Below, one piece after another: positions 1-9,101 of a stretch of 64,000 nucleotides of DNA (the first letter of the stretch is position 1; each line of letters starts with the position of its first letter). A program made the position numbers and the translations under genes. Under the pieces are notes generated by a model that was given only the letters and a program-made list of their open reading frames with translations, ran no database searches and had not been told where the DNA came from. Source of the DNA: Spirosoma terrae (GTDB lineage: Bacteria; Bacteroidota; Bacteroidia; Cytophagales; Spirosomataceae); assembly GCF_010435915.1 (NCBI RefSeq), contig NZ_JAAFZH010000002.1, positions 496,001-560,000 on the forward strand. The letters are read 5' to 3'.

Positions 1-535
1 AAGCCTCCAGCGATCGTGTCGCCACTGAATTGACGGCTAGCACAGCGTGCGAATGACAGCGAACACCGGGACAAACCACCGCTTTAGCTCCGATCCAAAC
101 GCCATCTTCGAGCGTAATAGGTTGTGTGTTCAGATCAAAAGTTGAACGCCGGTAGTTATGATTACCGGTCAGCAGCATCGAGTCTTGCGATAAACAGCTA
201 TTGTCGCCGATTACAACTTCACTCAAATTATCAATCCATACTTTCTCGCCAATCCAGACGTGATTACCAATCTGAAGTAACCACGGATATTTGATATTGA
301 CCGCTGGCTTAATGACCACTCCAGTACCCATTTTAGTGCCAAACGCTTTCAGAATGAGCCGCTTAATGGCAATAGGAATAGGTAAGTACGTATTAAGCGT
401 TACCGAATTAACGATGAACCAGAGTATTATTTTCCATTTTGGCCCTGGCTTATACCAGCTAATGTCATAGACCGACAAATCGGTCCGACCTGCTGCTACG
501 TCAGGTACGGTTGTTTGGGTTGAGGTCTTTGCCAT
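1..535 (-). CDS. WcaF-like hexapeptide acetyltransferase (3' end outside window)
   Basis: Reading leftward from the ATG at 535 gives 178 open codons that run off the window edge. The N-terminus (MAKTSTQTTVPD) leads into a region like the colanic-acid acetyltransferase WcaF group: a Trp-rich segment WYKPGPKWK around residue 27, then left-handed beta-helix hexapeptide repeats (IGNHVWIGEKVWIDNL, then VVIGDNSCLSQDSML) and a LTGNHNYRRSTF loop holding the likely catalytic His. Family knowledge: such enzymes O-acetylate a sugar of a surface polysaccharide using acetyl-CoA in the cytoplasm. The start lies inside the end of the upstream glycosyltransferase gene (35-base overlap), so the two are probably co-transcribed and translationally coupled. 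The missing C-terminus prevents a full length comparison. Confidence 0.85.
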   Translation of the reverse strand, partial: MAKTSTQTTVPDVAAGRTDLSVYDISWYKPGPKWKIILWFIVNSVTLNTYLPIPIAIKRLILKAFGTKMGTGVVIKPAVNIKYPWLLQIGNHVWIGEKVWIDNLSEVVIGDNSCLSQDSMLLTGNHNYRRSTFDLNTQPITLEDGVWIGAKAVVCPGVRCHSHAVLAVNSVATRSLEA

Positions 536-1424
536 AATGCGTTCGGAAAAATTGAATAATCGCCTGCTTATCGCGTCCGACATGATAATAGACTTCAAAC
601 ATTTTAGCGTCTACCAGAAACCGATACCAAAGTCCCTGCAGAAAATGCCAGATGAGTCCCTTCTGACCGTCCAGAAAACCCAGTCGAACAACGTATCGAT
701 AGAAAAAATACAAAAATGGCCTGGTAAACAAAGGTAAGGAGGCATATTGTATTTTTAGGTAACGGGTTCGCTGTTCCTGCGATCCAAATAACTTAGGTTC
801 TACTCGCTGGGTTTCATCGAAGTTATATTTAATATTCAACAGATCGATGACTTCCCGGATGGCATAATTGTTATGTTTTTGTGTCCACCAGGTTAAATCG
901 TTCAGGTTATGATCAACAAGATCATGCTGAAACTGAATGGATTTTCCCTGCGACAGTTTGATATGCTCATCCATCCAGGTCTCTTCACAGATGCCCTGGT
1001 TACGTCGCCAGAGCCGGAGAAGCCACATTGGATAAAAAGCGCCGTGCCGTATCCACTGACCGAAGAACAGAACCCGCCGTTTTACGTAGATACCTGATAC
1101 GTCGTCGGGTAGAGTCGGTAATTGTCTGTTGATTTCCTCGGCTAATTCGGGCAATACGTATTCGTCGGCATCCATACGCATGAGCCAGGTAGTCTTAAAC
1201 GGCGTATTATCTATGCCATAATTGAACTGAATAGCATAATTAATCCAGGGATTTTGGACCACTACTGCACCCAGTGAACGAGCAATGTCGACCGTTTTAT
1301 CCGTTGAAAATGAGTCGACAATAAAAACTTTATCGGTAAACGGGTGAAGGCTTTGCAAACATCTGGCAATATGCTTCTCCTCGTTGTGGGTTAAAATGAT
1401 GACTGATACGTCGGCCATGCCCAA
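501..1424 (-). CDS. Glycosyltransferase family 2 (WaaE/KdtX-like)
   Basis: 307 residues. The N-terminus VSVIILTHNEEKHIARCL is the classic GT-A start of family 2; VDSFSTDKTVDIA follows, and the metal/nucleotide-sugar DxD motif is seen in WLMRMDADEYVLPEL near residue 85. The C-terminal half is rich in Trp, Phe and basic residues, as in lipopolysaccharide-core beta-1,4-glucosyltransferases of the WaaE/KdtX type, suggesting peripheral membrane contact on the cytoplasmic side. The acceptor and donor cannot be read from sequence. A second Met at residue 3 (start 1418) is an equally good start. Its 3' end overlaps the WcaF-like gene by 35 bases. Confidence 0.85.
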   Translation of the reverse strand: MGMADVSVIILTHNEEKHIARCLQSLHPFTDKVFIVDSFSTDKTVDIARSLGAVVVQNPWINYAIQFNYGIDNTPFKTTWLMRMDADEYVLPELAEEINRQLPTLPDDVSGIYVKRRVLFFGQWIRHGAFYPMWLLRLWRRNQGICEETWMDEHIKLSQGKSIQFQHDLVDHNLNDLTWWTQKHNNYAIREVIDLLNIKYNFDETQRVEPKLFGSQEQRTRYLKIQYASLPLFTRPFLYFFYRYVVRLGFLDGQKGLIWHFLQGLWYRFLVDAKMFEVYYHVGRDKQAIIQFFRTHYGKDLNPNNRT

Positions 1425-1550
1425 GTAAGACGCCTGTTAAAATAGCTTTATATGTAGTCTATAATACCTAAAAGCGACTATTTTTACAAGGTCGTTTTTA
1501 TACTGGTTAATGCTGCAATATTATCACTTTTTTTAGCTAAGAAAAAGTCT

Positions 1551-3539
1551 ATGAAGTTACTGTACTGCTGCCTTATATTGTTTTTATTCTATTTTACGGC
1601 TTCTGCTCAAATTAATTTTAGCCAGTTGCCCCGCGATCTGCAATTATATCCGAGAGAAGCGAATAGCATGGCTGCTGTACCCGTTAGCGGAACCGTTATC
1701 GCTGGTGGATACACAAAGGTTGCCGTCCAGGTCTTACGCGAAGGCGCTATAACTGGTTTTGTGAGCCAAACACTGGTGCCAACGGCTACCAGTCAGCCGT
1801 TTAGTTTATCCAGTGCGATCAAGGCAGAAAAGGCAGAGTATGAGTTTAAAGTCTTTTTATACAAGGGAGCCGACTCCACCTTGATTGTAGACCGGAAACG
1901 TATCGTAAGTGGTGATGTTTATATTATTCACGGTCAGTCGAATGCACTGGCGCTGGGTGGTTTGGATACGTATTACTCATTCGGATTTGATGATAAATAC
2001 CTGCGGAACTGTTCCTATCCGTATGGTGTGCCTAGTATTCCTGATGCCATGAGCTGGTATGCGGCTAAAGACCCGTACGGAAGCGTAGGGGGCTTTGGGC
2101 TGACGCTGCAACGACTCATTCTGGAGAACTATGGCATTCCGACCCTTGTACTGAATGGAGCCTATGGTGGTACCGGCATTGCTACGCTGACGGCACGTAA
2201 TCCGGTAAATCATGCCGATTTAAACACGTTTTATGGCCGCTTATTATACCGGGCTCAGTGGGCGGGGGTTGATAAAAAAGTAAAGGCCATTATCTGGAAA
2301 CAGGGCGAAGATGAAGCGGGTAACGAGCCTGCTGGATATGATCAGAAATTTAAAACAATGTATGATCAGTATCACGAAGATTACGGTAATGTTCGGCTCT
2401 ATGTTGGGCAGATAAACATTCTGGCCGATAAAGTAGAAGGGGCGGCCGCTCTTCGCGATTTTCAGCGACGTACCAAATATCTGTTTGCCAATGTGGAAAC
2501 CATCACAACCATCGGGGCGAGTGGCTATGACGGTATTCACTACGATCCGCCAGGGCATCAGAAGATCGCCACTGAGCAGTTTCGGCAAATAGCGCGTGAT
2601 TTCTATGGGTCGACGGATACCCTGCAGATTAATTCACCGGACATTAAAAAGGTATTCTACAACGCCAGGAAAGATTCTGTTACGTTGGTGTTTGATGAAG
2701 GCATGCAGATGGTATGGCGCGATACGGCCTATTATAATTTTGCCACTGGCGAGAAACTAGGCTCCCGAGAGTTAAAAGATTACTTCTACCTCGATGGTCA
2801 GTCGGGGTTATTGTCGGGTGGAATTCCGAAGGGCAATCGGGTCATATTAGGGCTGAAACAGCCTGCATCGGCCAAAACGTTACGTTATCTACCCGCCTAC
2901 TTCTCCGATTTTTTATCGCCTTTTTATAATGGGCCGACGTTACATAATGGCCGGGGAATGCGTGCTTTTAGTTTCGATGGGGTAGCTATTGCCGATGCCA
3001 TTCCGGCTATAACAACGCTGGCTGCGAAACCGATTTCGGATAAACAGATTCAGTTGACATGGACGGCACCCGCCACGGCCCAAACGCAGATTCTGGAACG
3101 TAGCGATGGGGCCCAGAATGCGTTCAAAGTGGTGCAGACCGTAGCTGGTAACGTAGCTACGGTCACGGATAACAATCTGCCTGATCCGCTTGCTACGTAT
3201 TATTATCGGATACGCACGTATAGCAACGTATCAGAATCTACGTATAGCAACATTGTCTCCTCCAAACCACTCGTGCTGGGTGCTGAAGAATTGATTGCTA
3301 CCTTACGAATCTATCCTAATCCGTTAGCTACCGATCGGACGCTGCGGATTGTGGCGGACAAGCTGACAATCAAATCGCTGGTTATTCGCGATTTGTGGGG
3401 GCGTACGCTGAAAGAATGGGAGGGTAGAGCGCAGAACGAACTGGTTATTGGTCTGGATAATGCTACGTCGGGCGTGTATGTAGCGGATTTGCAAACGGTC
3501 GACGGACAAACGCTACGTCAGAAGATTGTTGTTCAATAA
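1551..3539 (+). CDS. Secreted GQSN (sialate O-acetylesterase-type) hydrolase with T9SS sorting domain
   Basis: 662 residues. Residues 1-19 (MKLLYCCLILFLFYFTASA) are a signal peptide. The central part has SGNH-type esterase blocks: VYIIHGQSNALALGG near residue 127 with the nucleophile Ser, and a DGIHYDPPGH block near residue 326 with the Asp/His pair, as in the sialate O-acetylesterase family (DUF303). A fibronectin type III-like stretch (about 480-565) follows. The last ~80 residues (RIYPNPLATDRTLRI to a Lys-Ile-Val-Val end) form a type A sorting domain for type IX secretion. Inference: it is exported to the cell surface and removes acetyl groups from a glycan. It lies divergently beside the polysaccharide locus that also carries acetyltransferases, which fits a role in trimming acetylated sugars. 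Confidence 0.85.
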   Translation: MKLLYCCLILFLFYFTASAQINFSQLPRDLQLYPREANSMAAVPVSGTVIAGGYTKVAVQVLREGAITGFVSQTLVPTATSQPFSLSSAIKAEKAEYEFKVFLYKGADSTLIVDRKRIVSGDVYIIHGQSNALALGGLDTYYSFGFDDKYLRNCSYPYGVPSIPDAMSWYAAKDPYGSVGGFGLTLQRLILENYGIPTLVLNGAYGGTGIATLTARNPVNHADLNTFYGRLLYRAQWAGVDKKVKAIIWKQGEDEAGNEPAGYDQKFKTMYDQYHEDYGNVRLYVGQINILADKVEGAAALRDFQRRTKYLFANVETITTIGASGYDGIHYDPPGHQKIATEQFRQIARDFYGSTDTLQINSPDIKKVFYNARKDSVTLVFDEGMQMVWRDTAYYNFATGEKLGSRELKDYFYLDGQSGLLSGGIPKGNRVILGLKQPASAKTLRYLPAYFSDFLSPFYNGPTLHNGRGMRAFSFDGVAIADAIPAITTLAAKPISDKQIQLTWTAPATAQTQILERSDGAQNAFKVVQTVAGNVATVTDNNLPDPLATYYYRIRTYSNVSESTYSNIVSSKPLVLGAEELIATLRIYPNPLATDRTLRIVADKLTIKSLVIRDLWGRTLKEWEGRAQNELVIGLDNATSGVYVADLQTVDGQTLRQKIVVQ

Positions 3540-3542
3540 TTC

Positions 3543-3577
3543 TTGACGGTGGCATTAAGCCAGATTGCTTAGCTTTG
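3543..3577 (+). promoter_or_regulatory. Probable Bacteroidota promoter for the formyltransferase gene
   Basis: A -7-type box TAGCTTTG (3570-3577) matches the Bacteroidota consensus TAnnTTTG exactly. TTGACG lies upstream at 3543-3548 with a 21-base gap. The start codon at 3602 is 24 bases downstream. The match is by eye, and no transcript data were available. Confidence 0.5.
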
Positions 3578-3601
3578 CAGCGAAACTCTTTTTAACACTA
3601 T

Positions 3602-4366
3602 ATGCGCCTAGTAATCCTGACGCAGGACGATCCGTTCTATCTTGCCCGGAATATCGACTATCTACTAAAAAAGTTGCCTCCCTACGCTGAAGTTGTTGCA
3701 ACCGTGGTTTTTGACGTATCGCCGTTTGGAAAGCGCGAGAGTTTTAGCGAGAAGATGAAGAAAACATACGACATCTTCGGGCTTCCTTTTTTTGTTCGTT
3801 ATGGATTTAAGTATGTATTCTCGAAGCTTGACAGCCGTAACAATGTCCGCAAAGTTTTGGCAGATCGGGGCATACCACTCATAGCGCTCGAAGGAGGAAT
3901 TAACAAAGACGAGAATCTGGAAAAAATCCGGGCTTACAAACCCGATCTGTTGGTGTCTATTGCTGGTAATCAGATTTTTAAGCGTAAGCTGCTGGACGTA
4001 GCTACTCATGGTTGTATTAACCTTCATACTGCTCTGCTACCTAAGTATCGTGGATTAATGCCTTCGTTCTGGGTGCTGAAAAATGGAGAAACGCATACCG
4101 GCGTATCGGTTTTCTTCGTCGATGAAGGGATTGATAGCGGTCCAATTTTAGTGCAGAATAAGCTGGCAATCGGAAATATGAGCCAGGCCGAATTAATTGA
4201 CGTGACCAAGAAAATGGGCATGGATGCCATTCTGGAATCGATCGAAAAAATCCACTCGGGCAATTACGAGCTAATCGAAAATGATGCCGCTCAGATGACC
4301 TATTTCACGTTCCCGACCCGTAATGATGTAAAAGAATTCCTGGCTGCCGGGAAACGATTCTATTAA
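3602..4366 (+). CDS. Formyltransferase-fold protein, probable sugar N-formyltransferase
   Basis: 254 residues. The core matches the formyl-transfer fold of methionyl-tRNA formyltransferase and sugar N-formyltransferases: HGCINLHTALLPKYRG near residue 140 contains the catalytic Asn and His, and GVSVFFVDEGIDSGPIL supplies the third catalytic region (Asp in the DxGxDxG-like motif). At 254 aa it is shorter than Fmt (about 310 aa) and lacks an obvious C-terminal tRNA-binding domain. The polysaccharide-locus context suggests it formylates an amino sugar with 10-formyl-tetrahydrofolate. This is inferred: a DegT aminotransferase that could make the amino sugar is at 22185-23279. Followed by a long palindrome and then the deacetylase gene on the same strand. 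Confidence 0.75.
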   Translation: MRLVILTQDDPFYLARNIDYLLKKLPPYAEVVATVVFDVSPFGKRESFSEKMKKTYDIFGLPFFVRYGFKYVFSKLDSRNNVRKVLADRGIPLIALEGGINKDENLEKIRAYKPDLLVSIAGNQIFKRKLLDVATHGCINLHTALLPKYRGLMPSFWVLKNGETHTGVSVFFVDEGIDSGPILVQNKLAIGNMSQAELIDVTKKMGMDAILESIEKIHSGNYELIENDAAQMTYFTFPTRNDVKEFLAAGKRFY

Positions 4367-4375
4367 CTAACAAGG

Positions 4376-4486
4376 AGCAGAGGCTAGTTCGTTTGGACAG
4401 GATTTACACGATAAAACATGATTTTCTCCGAACCTTAATCACAGTTCATCCTGTAAATCCTGTCGAAAAATAAACTAGCCTCTGCT
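4376..4486. repeat. Long intercistronic palindrome, family B
   Basis: A perfect 14-nt outer arm (AGCAGAGGCTAGTT at 4376-4389 against 4473-4486) and a perfect 13-nt inner arm (GACAGGATTTACA at 4396-4408 against 4452-4464) enclose a ~43-nt loop. The whole unit fits the gap between two plus-strand genes, starting 9 bases after the formyltransferase stop and ending 13 bases before the deacetylase start. A T-rich stretch follows the right arm, so it may also act as a terminator or mRNA-stability hairpin. Sequence differs from the AATAGAACGC family at 49-62 kb, but the placement is alike. Confidence 0.85.
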
Positions 4487-4499
4487 TTTATCTTTTTCT

Positions 4500-5354
4500 A
4501 TGAATATCCTGACGTTCGATATTGAAGAGTGGTTTCATATACTGGATAATGCGTCAACGCGTACGGAGGCCGAATGGAGCCGTTACGAAACGAGGATCTA
4601 TGCCAATATGGATCTTATTTTTCAGCTACTGGAAGATACCAAAAGCCGGGCAACATTCTTTTGCCTGGGCTGGGTGGCCGATAAGCATCCAGATGTAATA
4701 CGTCGGATCGATGCGGCTGGCTTCGAAATCGCAACCCATTCCTATGCACACCAGTTGGCGTATGAGCAGAGTCCGGCGGAATTTCAGGCCGATCTGGAAC
4801 GTTCCATTAAGCATTTGCAGGATATTACGGGCAAAAAAGTACGTTCTTACCGAGCGCCTGGTTTCTCGATTAAGGAGTACAATCGCTGGGTTTTCCCAAT
4901 TTTGATTGAGCAGGGTATCGAAATTGACTGCTCTGTATTTTCGGCGCGACGGGCACACGGAGGAGATGCTTCGCTGGGTATGTTCGAACCCGGATATTTA
5001 AATGTGAACGGTACGTTGCTGAAAGAGTTTCCGATCAACACGGCGGCTGTACTGGGGCAGGATCTTATTTTTTCGGGTGGGGGGTATTTTCGTCTGTTAC
5101 CGTATCGGGCGATCAAAAGCCTGATGCATCGCTCCGATTACGTAATGACGTATTTCCACCCACGCGATTTTGATGCGACCCAGCCCATGATTCCCGGTCT
5201 GAGCCGCATGCGTCAGTTTAAATCCTATTATGGACTTAAAAACTGCCTGCCTAAGCTAAAACAACTATTGCTGGAGTTTCCGTTTGTTGACCTGACTGAG
5301 GCTGACCGGCAAACCGACTGGACCAAAGTTGTTAAGAAAGAGGTGAAGGTATAG
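4500..5354 (+). CDS. Polysaccharide deacetylase (NodB homology, DUF3473 type)
   Basis: 284 residues. MNILTFDIEEWFHILDN begins the NodB domain with the metal/catalytic Asp of TFDIEEW. RATFFCLGWVADKHPDVIRRI and IATHSYAHQL (the His-x4-His metal motif around residue 80) are carbohydrate esterase family 4 signatures; RAPGFSI is motif 3, and YFHPRDFD near residue 220 is typical of the DUF3473 extension found in exopolysaccharide-locus deacetylases. Predicted to remove N-acetyl groups from a glycan. No signal peptide is visible. Its last 23 bases overlap the end of the convergent glycosyltransferase gene. Confidence 0.9.
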   Translation: MNILTFDIEEWFHILDNASTRTEAEWSRYETRIYANMDLIFQLLEDTKSRATFFCLGWVADKHPDVIRRIDAAGFEIATHSYAHQLAYEQSPAEFQADLERSIKHLQDITGKKVRSYRAPGFSIKEYNRWVFPILIEQGIEIDCSVFSARRAHGGDASLGMFEPGYLNVNGTLLKEFPINTAAVLGQDLIFSGGGYFRLLPYRAIKSLMHRSDYVMTYFHPRDFDATQPMIPGLSRMRQFKSYYGLKNCLPKLKQLLLEFPFVDLTEADRQTDWTKVVKKEVKV

Positions 5355-6510
5355 CCTTTTTAGCGCCTACAATTTTTTCGTATTCATCGAGCAAACGCTT
5401 TGCCACAATATCGATGTCATATTGGGCTTTGAGCAGTGCGGTAGCATTATTGGCCACCTGCTGACGGAGCTGATCATCGCCAAGCATCGTTTCCAAGCCT
5501 TTCAATACGCCTTCGGGAGTCAGCGATTCGACAAGTCCGGCGGCATTGTGTTGACGGATTGCTTCGCCAAACCCAACCCGATCCGATACTAACGCGGGTG
5601 TTCCTGAGGCCATTGCTTCCAGTACTGCCATCGAAAAGCCTTCTGAGTAGGAAGGCAACGTAAACAAATCCGCATCGGCTAAAGCGGCCTTCTTATCGTT
5701 GCCGGTCAACATGCCGACCATACGTATTGAATCGCCCAGCTGATGCTCGTCAATAAACTGGCGGGTGGTAGCTTCATAGCCGTCATCACCTCCGGCCAAC
5801 ACTAAAATGGCATCGGAATGTTTCGATAGATACTCTCTGAAAGCGGGTAGTAACAGACCCAGTCCCTTCTTGACATTCAGCCGACTCATAAATAGTACCA
5901 TTTTTTTAGTCGGCGGTACGTTGAATTTCTGCCGAAAAGTGCCTTTGGCCGGTAAGTTGACAAAGTCGCTGAGCTTGATTCCGTTGGGAATGATGGCTAC
6001 GTTTGGGTGAGGGGTTCCCAGATAACGGGCAATATCTTCCCGCTCATCCGTATTATTGATTTGAATGAGATCGGCTCGCCGGAGATAGCGTTTCTGGGCA
6101 AGCGTATCCATCAATTGCTTTTTCCAGTTGTTATGAGCATATACCCAACGGTCAAGAACACCGTGAATGGTGATGACTTTAGCTACACTGTTGTTGACCA
6201 TGAAAGGGGCCAGTGTGCCAAAATGCCAAAGACCGTGGCAATGAACGACGTCGTAGTCGTTTATATGCTTTTTGAGATATTGATAAAGCTCGCCCGATAC
6301 TTCCCGAAAATACCGGCTAACCAGTGGCGTTCGTTTACATAAAATTAACCTTGCACCTTCGGGGACGGTATAGGGTTTTTCGCCATCGCTGATCGGGCTA
6401 AGAATATCAACCTGGTGCCCGTAGCGAAGGGCTACCTGCGTATGGTCGAAGATGATTTTGGGCGGGCCACCAGCCTCCCAGGTATAAGCACAGATATCTA
6501 GTATTCGCAT
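5332..6510 (-). CDS. Glycosyltransferase family 4
   Basis: 392 residues with a GT-B layout. The N-terminus MRILDICAYTWEAGGPPKII carries the glycine-rich acceptor-side loop. DVVHCHGLWHF is the conserved region near residue 90, and the donor-site E-x7-E motif is in YSEGFSMAVLEAMASG near residue 290. It is the last gene of the long minus-strand polysaccharide operon; the preceding glycosyltransferase gene ends 20 bases upstream of its start. The 3' end overlaps the convergent deacetylase by 23 bases. Donor and linkage are not predictable. Confidence 0.9.
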   Translation of the reverse strand: MRILDICAYTWEAGGPPKIIFDHTQVALRYGHQVDILSPISDGEKPYTVPEGARLILCKRTPLVSRYFREVSGELYQYLKKHINDYDVVHCHGLWHFGTLAPFMVNNSVAKVITIHGVLDRWVYAHNNWKKQLMDTLAQKRYLRRADLIQINNTDEREDIARYLGTPHPNVAIIPNGIKLSDFVNLPAKGTFRQKFNVPPTKKMVLFMSRLNVKKGLGLLLPAFREYLSKHSDAILVLAGGDDGYEATTRQFIDEHQLGDSIRMVGMLTGNDKKAALADADLFTLPSYSEGFSMAVLEAMASGTPALVSDRVGFGEAIRQHNAAGLVESLTPEGVLKGLETMLGDDQLRQQVANNATALLKAQYDIDIVAKRLLDEYEKIVGAKKAIPSPLS

Positions 6511-6530
6511 AAAGTACTGCGAAATAACGC

Positions 6531-7697
6531 TTAATTCTTGATTTTAAGGAAACCCTGAAGCATTTCTTCGGCTACGGCATCGGGCGAATACGGGGCAATA
6601 TATGTTTCAGCTGCCTTTTTCATTGACACTACGTCAACCTCCTGATTCATAAATTTTAACAGCCAGTGGGTAAGCTGAGTCGGTTGGTCGGGGTCGATAA
6701 CAAAACCAGTTTGACCATGATGAACCAGGTCGATTACGCAGCCACAACGCGCCGATACGATGACCGGCAAGCCGCACACCATCGCTTCGTTCACCACCAG
6801 GCCCCAGGGTTCAGATCGGCTTGGCAAGACAAGAACGTCGCTAAGAGCCAGTATTTCCGGGACTTTGAACCAGGGTTTCCCGGATAGAAAGGTTACGCTA
6901 TTGCCGAGTTTTAACCGAGCTGTCTGAGCCACTAACGAATCCCGTTCTACGCCATCCCCCAGAAACAGCAATCCCCAGGAGTTGGCATTGGGTGATTGGG
7001 CTGATGCTGCTGCAAAGGCATCGATGAGCATTGGTAGATTCTTAAACTCGATCAGCCGCCCAACAAAAATGAAATTATGTTGACGAAGGGCCAGCGCTTG
7101 CTGTTGCTCACTACGTTGGCGAAGTGCTCGTTGGTAAACGCTACGTAGCGTTGTGTTATCAACCGCATTCTTTTTGAGCAGGATTTTTTCCGGACTGACT
7201 CCCAGCCGAATAACGTAGTCGGCCGATTGGCTGCCAAAACAGAAAAAACCATCACATCGGCTAAAAATAAATCGCTTGAATCGTTCCTTTAAGCCGCTAC
7301 GTTCATGATCGGCCGCTGTGCTTTCATTTTGCATGATAACACGAATGCCGTTCAACTTGGCCCAGCCTAATAGTAGAAGTTGGGCCGGATCATAATAACC
7401 CGTCAGATTGATTACATCAGGCTTATAGGCACGAACGCGTCGAAGTAAAGCGGTAAATCGTTCCGATACGCTTACATCCTCCAGATACCAATCAAAAAGC
7501 AGTTCGTAGTTGTACGAATACGTCGGAACATCGACATCTGGCTCGGATTCCAGACCCGCGCGTGAACGTTCGTTGCGGGCAATTTGAAGAACCAGCATCG
7601 AAACGTCTGAACGTTGATCGACTACTTGTTGCAACGACTGAAAAACGGCCGATTTATAATGAGCCCACAAGATGTTATGAACAATCAGTATGCGCAT
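6531..7697 (-). CDS. Glycosyltransferase family 4
   Basis: 388 residues, GT-B fold. MRILIVHNILWAHYKSAVFQSL at the N-terminus, NFIFVGRLIEFKNLPMLIDAF around residue 210 (start of the donor domain) and the E-x7-E site in RSEPWGLVVNEAMVCG near residue 295 place it in family GT4. The start codon overlaps the stop of the polymerase-like gene (TGATG), so translation is probably coupled. Substrate unknown. Confidence 0.9.
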   Translation of the reverse strand: MRILIVHNILWAHYKSAVFQSLQQVVDQRSDVSMLVLQIARNERSRAGLESEPDVDVPTYSYNYELLFDWYLEDVSVSERFTALLRRVRAYKPDVINLTGYYDPAQLLLLGWAKLNGIRVIMQNESTAADHERSGLKERFKRFIFSRCDGFFCFGSQSADYVIRLGVSPEKILLKKNAVDNTTLRSVYQRALRQRSEQQQALALRQHNFIFVGRLIEFKNLPMLIDAFAAASAQSPNANSWGLLFLGDGVERDSLVAQTARLKLGNSVTFLSGKPWFKVPEILALSDVLVLPSRSEPWGLVVNEAMVCGLPVIVSARCGCVIDLVHHGQTGFVIDPDQPTQLTHWLLKFMNQEVDVVSMKKAAETYIAPYSPDAVAEEMLQGFLKIKN

Positions 7698-9082
7698 CAG
7701 GTGGCCTGACCATTAGGAACAACAATGTATTCGTCTGTTGGAGTAGGAGCAGGCTTATCCGATAAATAGGCCGGAAACAAATGCTCAACACCGATAAATC
7801 GCACCATGAGTGCCAACGGGAACCAGAACGAAATTTCGTACGGTCGCCCATTCGTAAAGAGCGTTACCAGAATCAGCATATAGAAGTAAGCCAGGAACGT
7901 ACTCAGTGGATTTGGATTGGTACGAATAATTCGGACCGAATTGTAAAGCACGATTCCATTAACCCCGGCAAACAGAATGAATCCCAGAATACCCTGATTC
8001 GTTAAGGCTTCCATGATTGGGATGTCGAGGTAGAGAAATTTGTAGCCAAAGCCCAGAACCAACATGTAGATGTGACCGACGAGGACGTTCGAAAAGAACG
8101 TAGCACTAATCGAACGGTTGGCTGCTGAAGCATCTAATGAGGCTTTATAGGCAACGCCTTTGGCTTTAAGACCCAGTAGGGCGTAAACGTTTTCGAGGTT
8201 CTTTTCTGCAAAAGCGGATACGTACCCAAAAAGAACCTCATAAACAACGGCGTAGCGTCGGAAAAAGAAAAGAATGCCAACGAATCCGAGGAAAATGGTA
8301 ATAATCGGTACGGGCCGGAATATTCCCCGAATGGCCGAACGAACCTGTGCCGGGCGAACATGATAGAACATGAAAAGCGCCACTGCAATAGCAAGTGACA
8401 GAATACTGGAACGGGTTTGGGTAAGGACCAGAATGGCCAGACTCAGAATGCCCGAAAAGATAGCCAAAAGCCTGAAAAGTATATTGGTCTGCGGACGTAG
8501 CGCCCACATGGCACAGGCAATTATCCCCATAAATGCATTTCGGGAGAAAGCGTGAGGGTTTCCTGATCCATCGTCGCTATCACCTAACGTAATGGTTGCG
8601 CGCTGCCCAATGGCCCAGGTAGGGTTGGTCAGGAGTGAATAGACTAGCCCTAAATTGGAAATCAGCGTGAAAAGGATGACTACCGGGATAAAGACCCGAA
8701 TAATATCGTTAGGAACGTTGATCAGTAGGAATAGAAAGATAAAAATATAGGCATAGTAAATCATGTCTTTGGTATAATCCTTAAAACCAGGGTCACCCAT
8801 GTAGACATACATATAAAAGATGCATAACAGCAAAAAAGCTACGCTCATCCAGAGCATCGGTACATTAGGCCGATACAAACGTCTGAATATGGTAAACGGA
8901 ATCATCATCACCAGACCACCGGCCAGAGCAGCAGCCGTAAAGGCAGTGCTGCCCGGAGCCAATCGTAAGGTTTCCCGAAAGAAAAAAATCAGCGGGTAAC
9001 CATCCACTACGATACAGATGCCCAGCACGATGCGCATGTAGTCGAGCGTTTGTATAAAACGAATTAGACCATTCATGAACAA
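7697..9082 (-). CDS. O-antigen polymerase/ligase-like membrane protein
   Basis: 461 residues, almost entirely hydrophobic with roughly 10-12 predicted membrane segments. A larger extracytoplasmic loop around residues 265-330 contains conserved-looking Arg and Glu residues (AEKNLENVYALLG, SANRSISATFFSN). This layout is that of Wzy polymerases and WaaL ligases (Wzy_C-like). Sequence alone does not separate the two. Since the locus also has a complete ABC exporter with a substrate-binding domain and no Wzx flippase is visible, a ligase or a second-polymer role is possible. The C-terminal tail is hydrophilic (PTPTDEYIVVPNGQ). Stop codon overlaps the start of the next gene. Confidence 0.8.
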   Translation of the reverse strand: MFMNGLIRFIQTLDYMRIVLGICIVVDGYPLIFFFRETLRLAPGSTAFTAAALAGGLVMMIPFTIFRRLYRPNVPMLWMSVAFLLLCIFYMYVYMGDPGFKDYTKDMIYYAYIFIFLFLLINVPNDIIRVFIPVVILFTLISNLGLVYSLLTNPTWAIGQRATITLGDSDDGSGNPHAFSRNAFMGIIACAMWALRPQTNILFRLLAIFSGILSLAILVLTQTRSSILSLAIAVALFMFYHVRPAQVRSAIRGIFRPVPIITIFLGFVGILFFFRRYAVVYEVLFGYVSAFAEKNLENVYALLGLKAKGVAYKASLDASAANRSISATFFSNVLVGHIYMLVLGFGYKFLYLDIPIMEALTNQGILGFILFAGVNGIVLYNSVRIIRTNPNPLSTFLAYFYMLILVTLFTNGRPYEISFWFPLALMVRFIGVEHLFPAYLSDKPAPTPTDEYIVVPNGQAT

Positions 9083-9101
9083 TGTCTGTTTTAATGATTA
9101 G

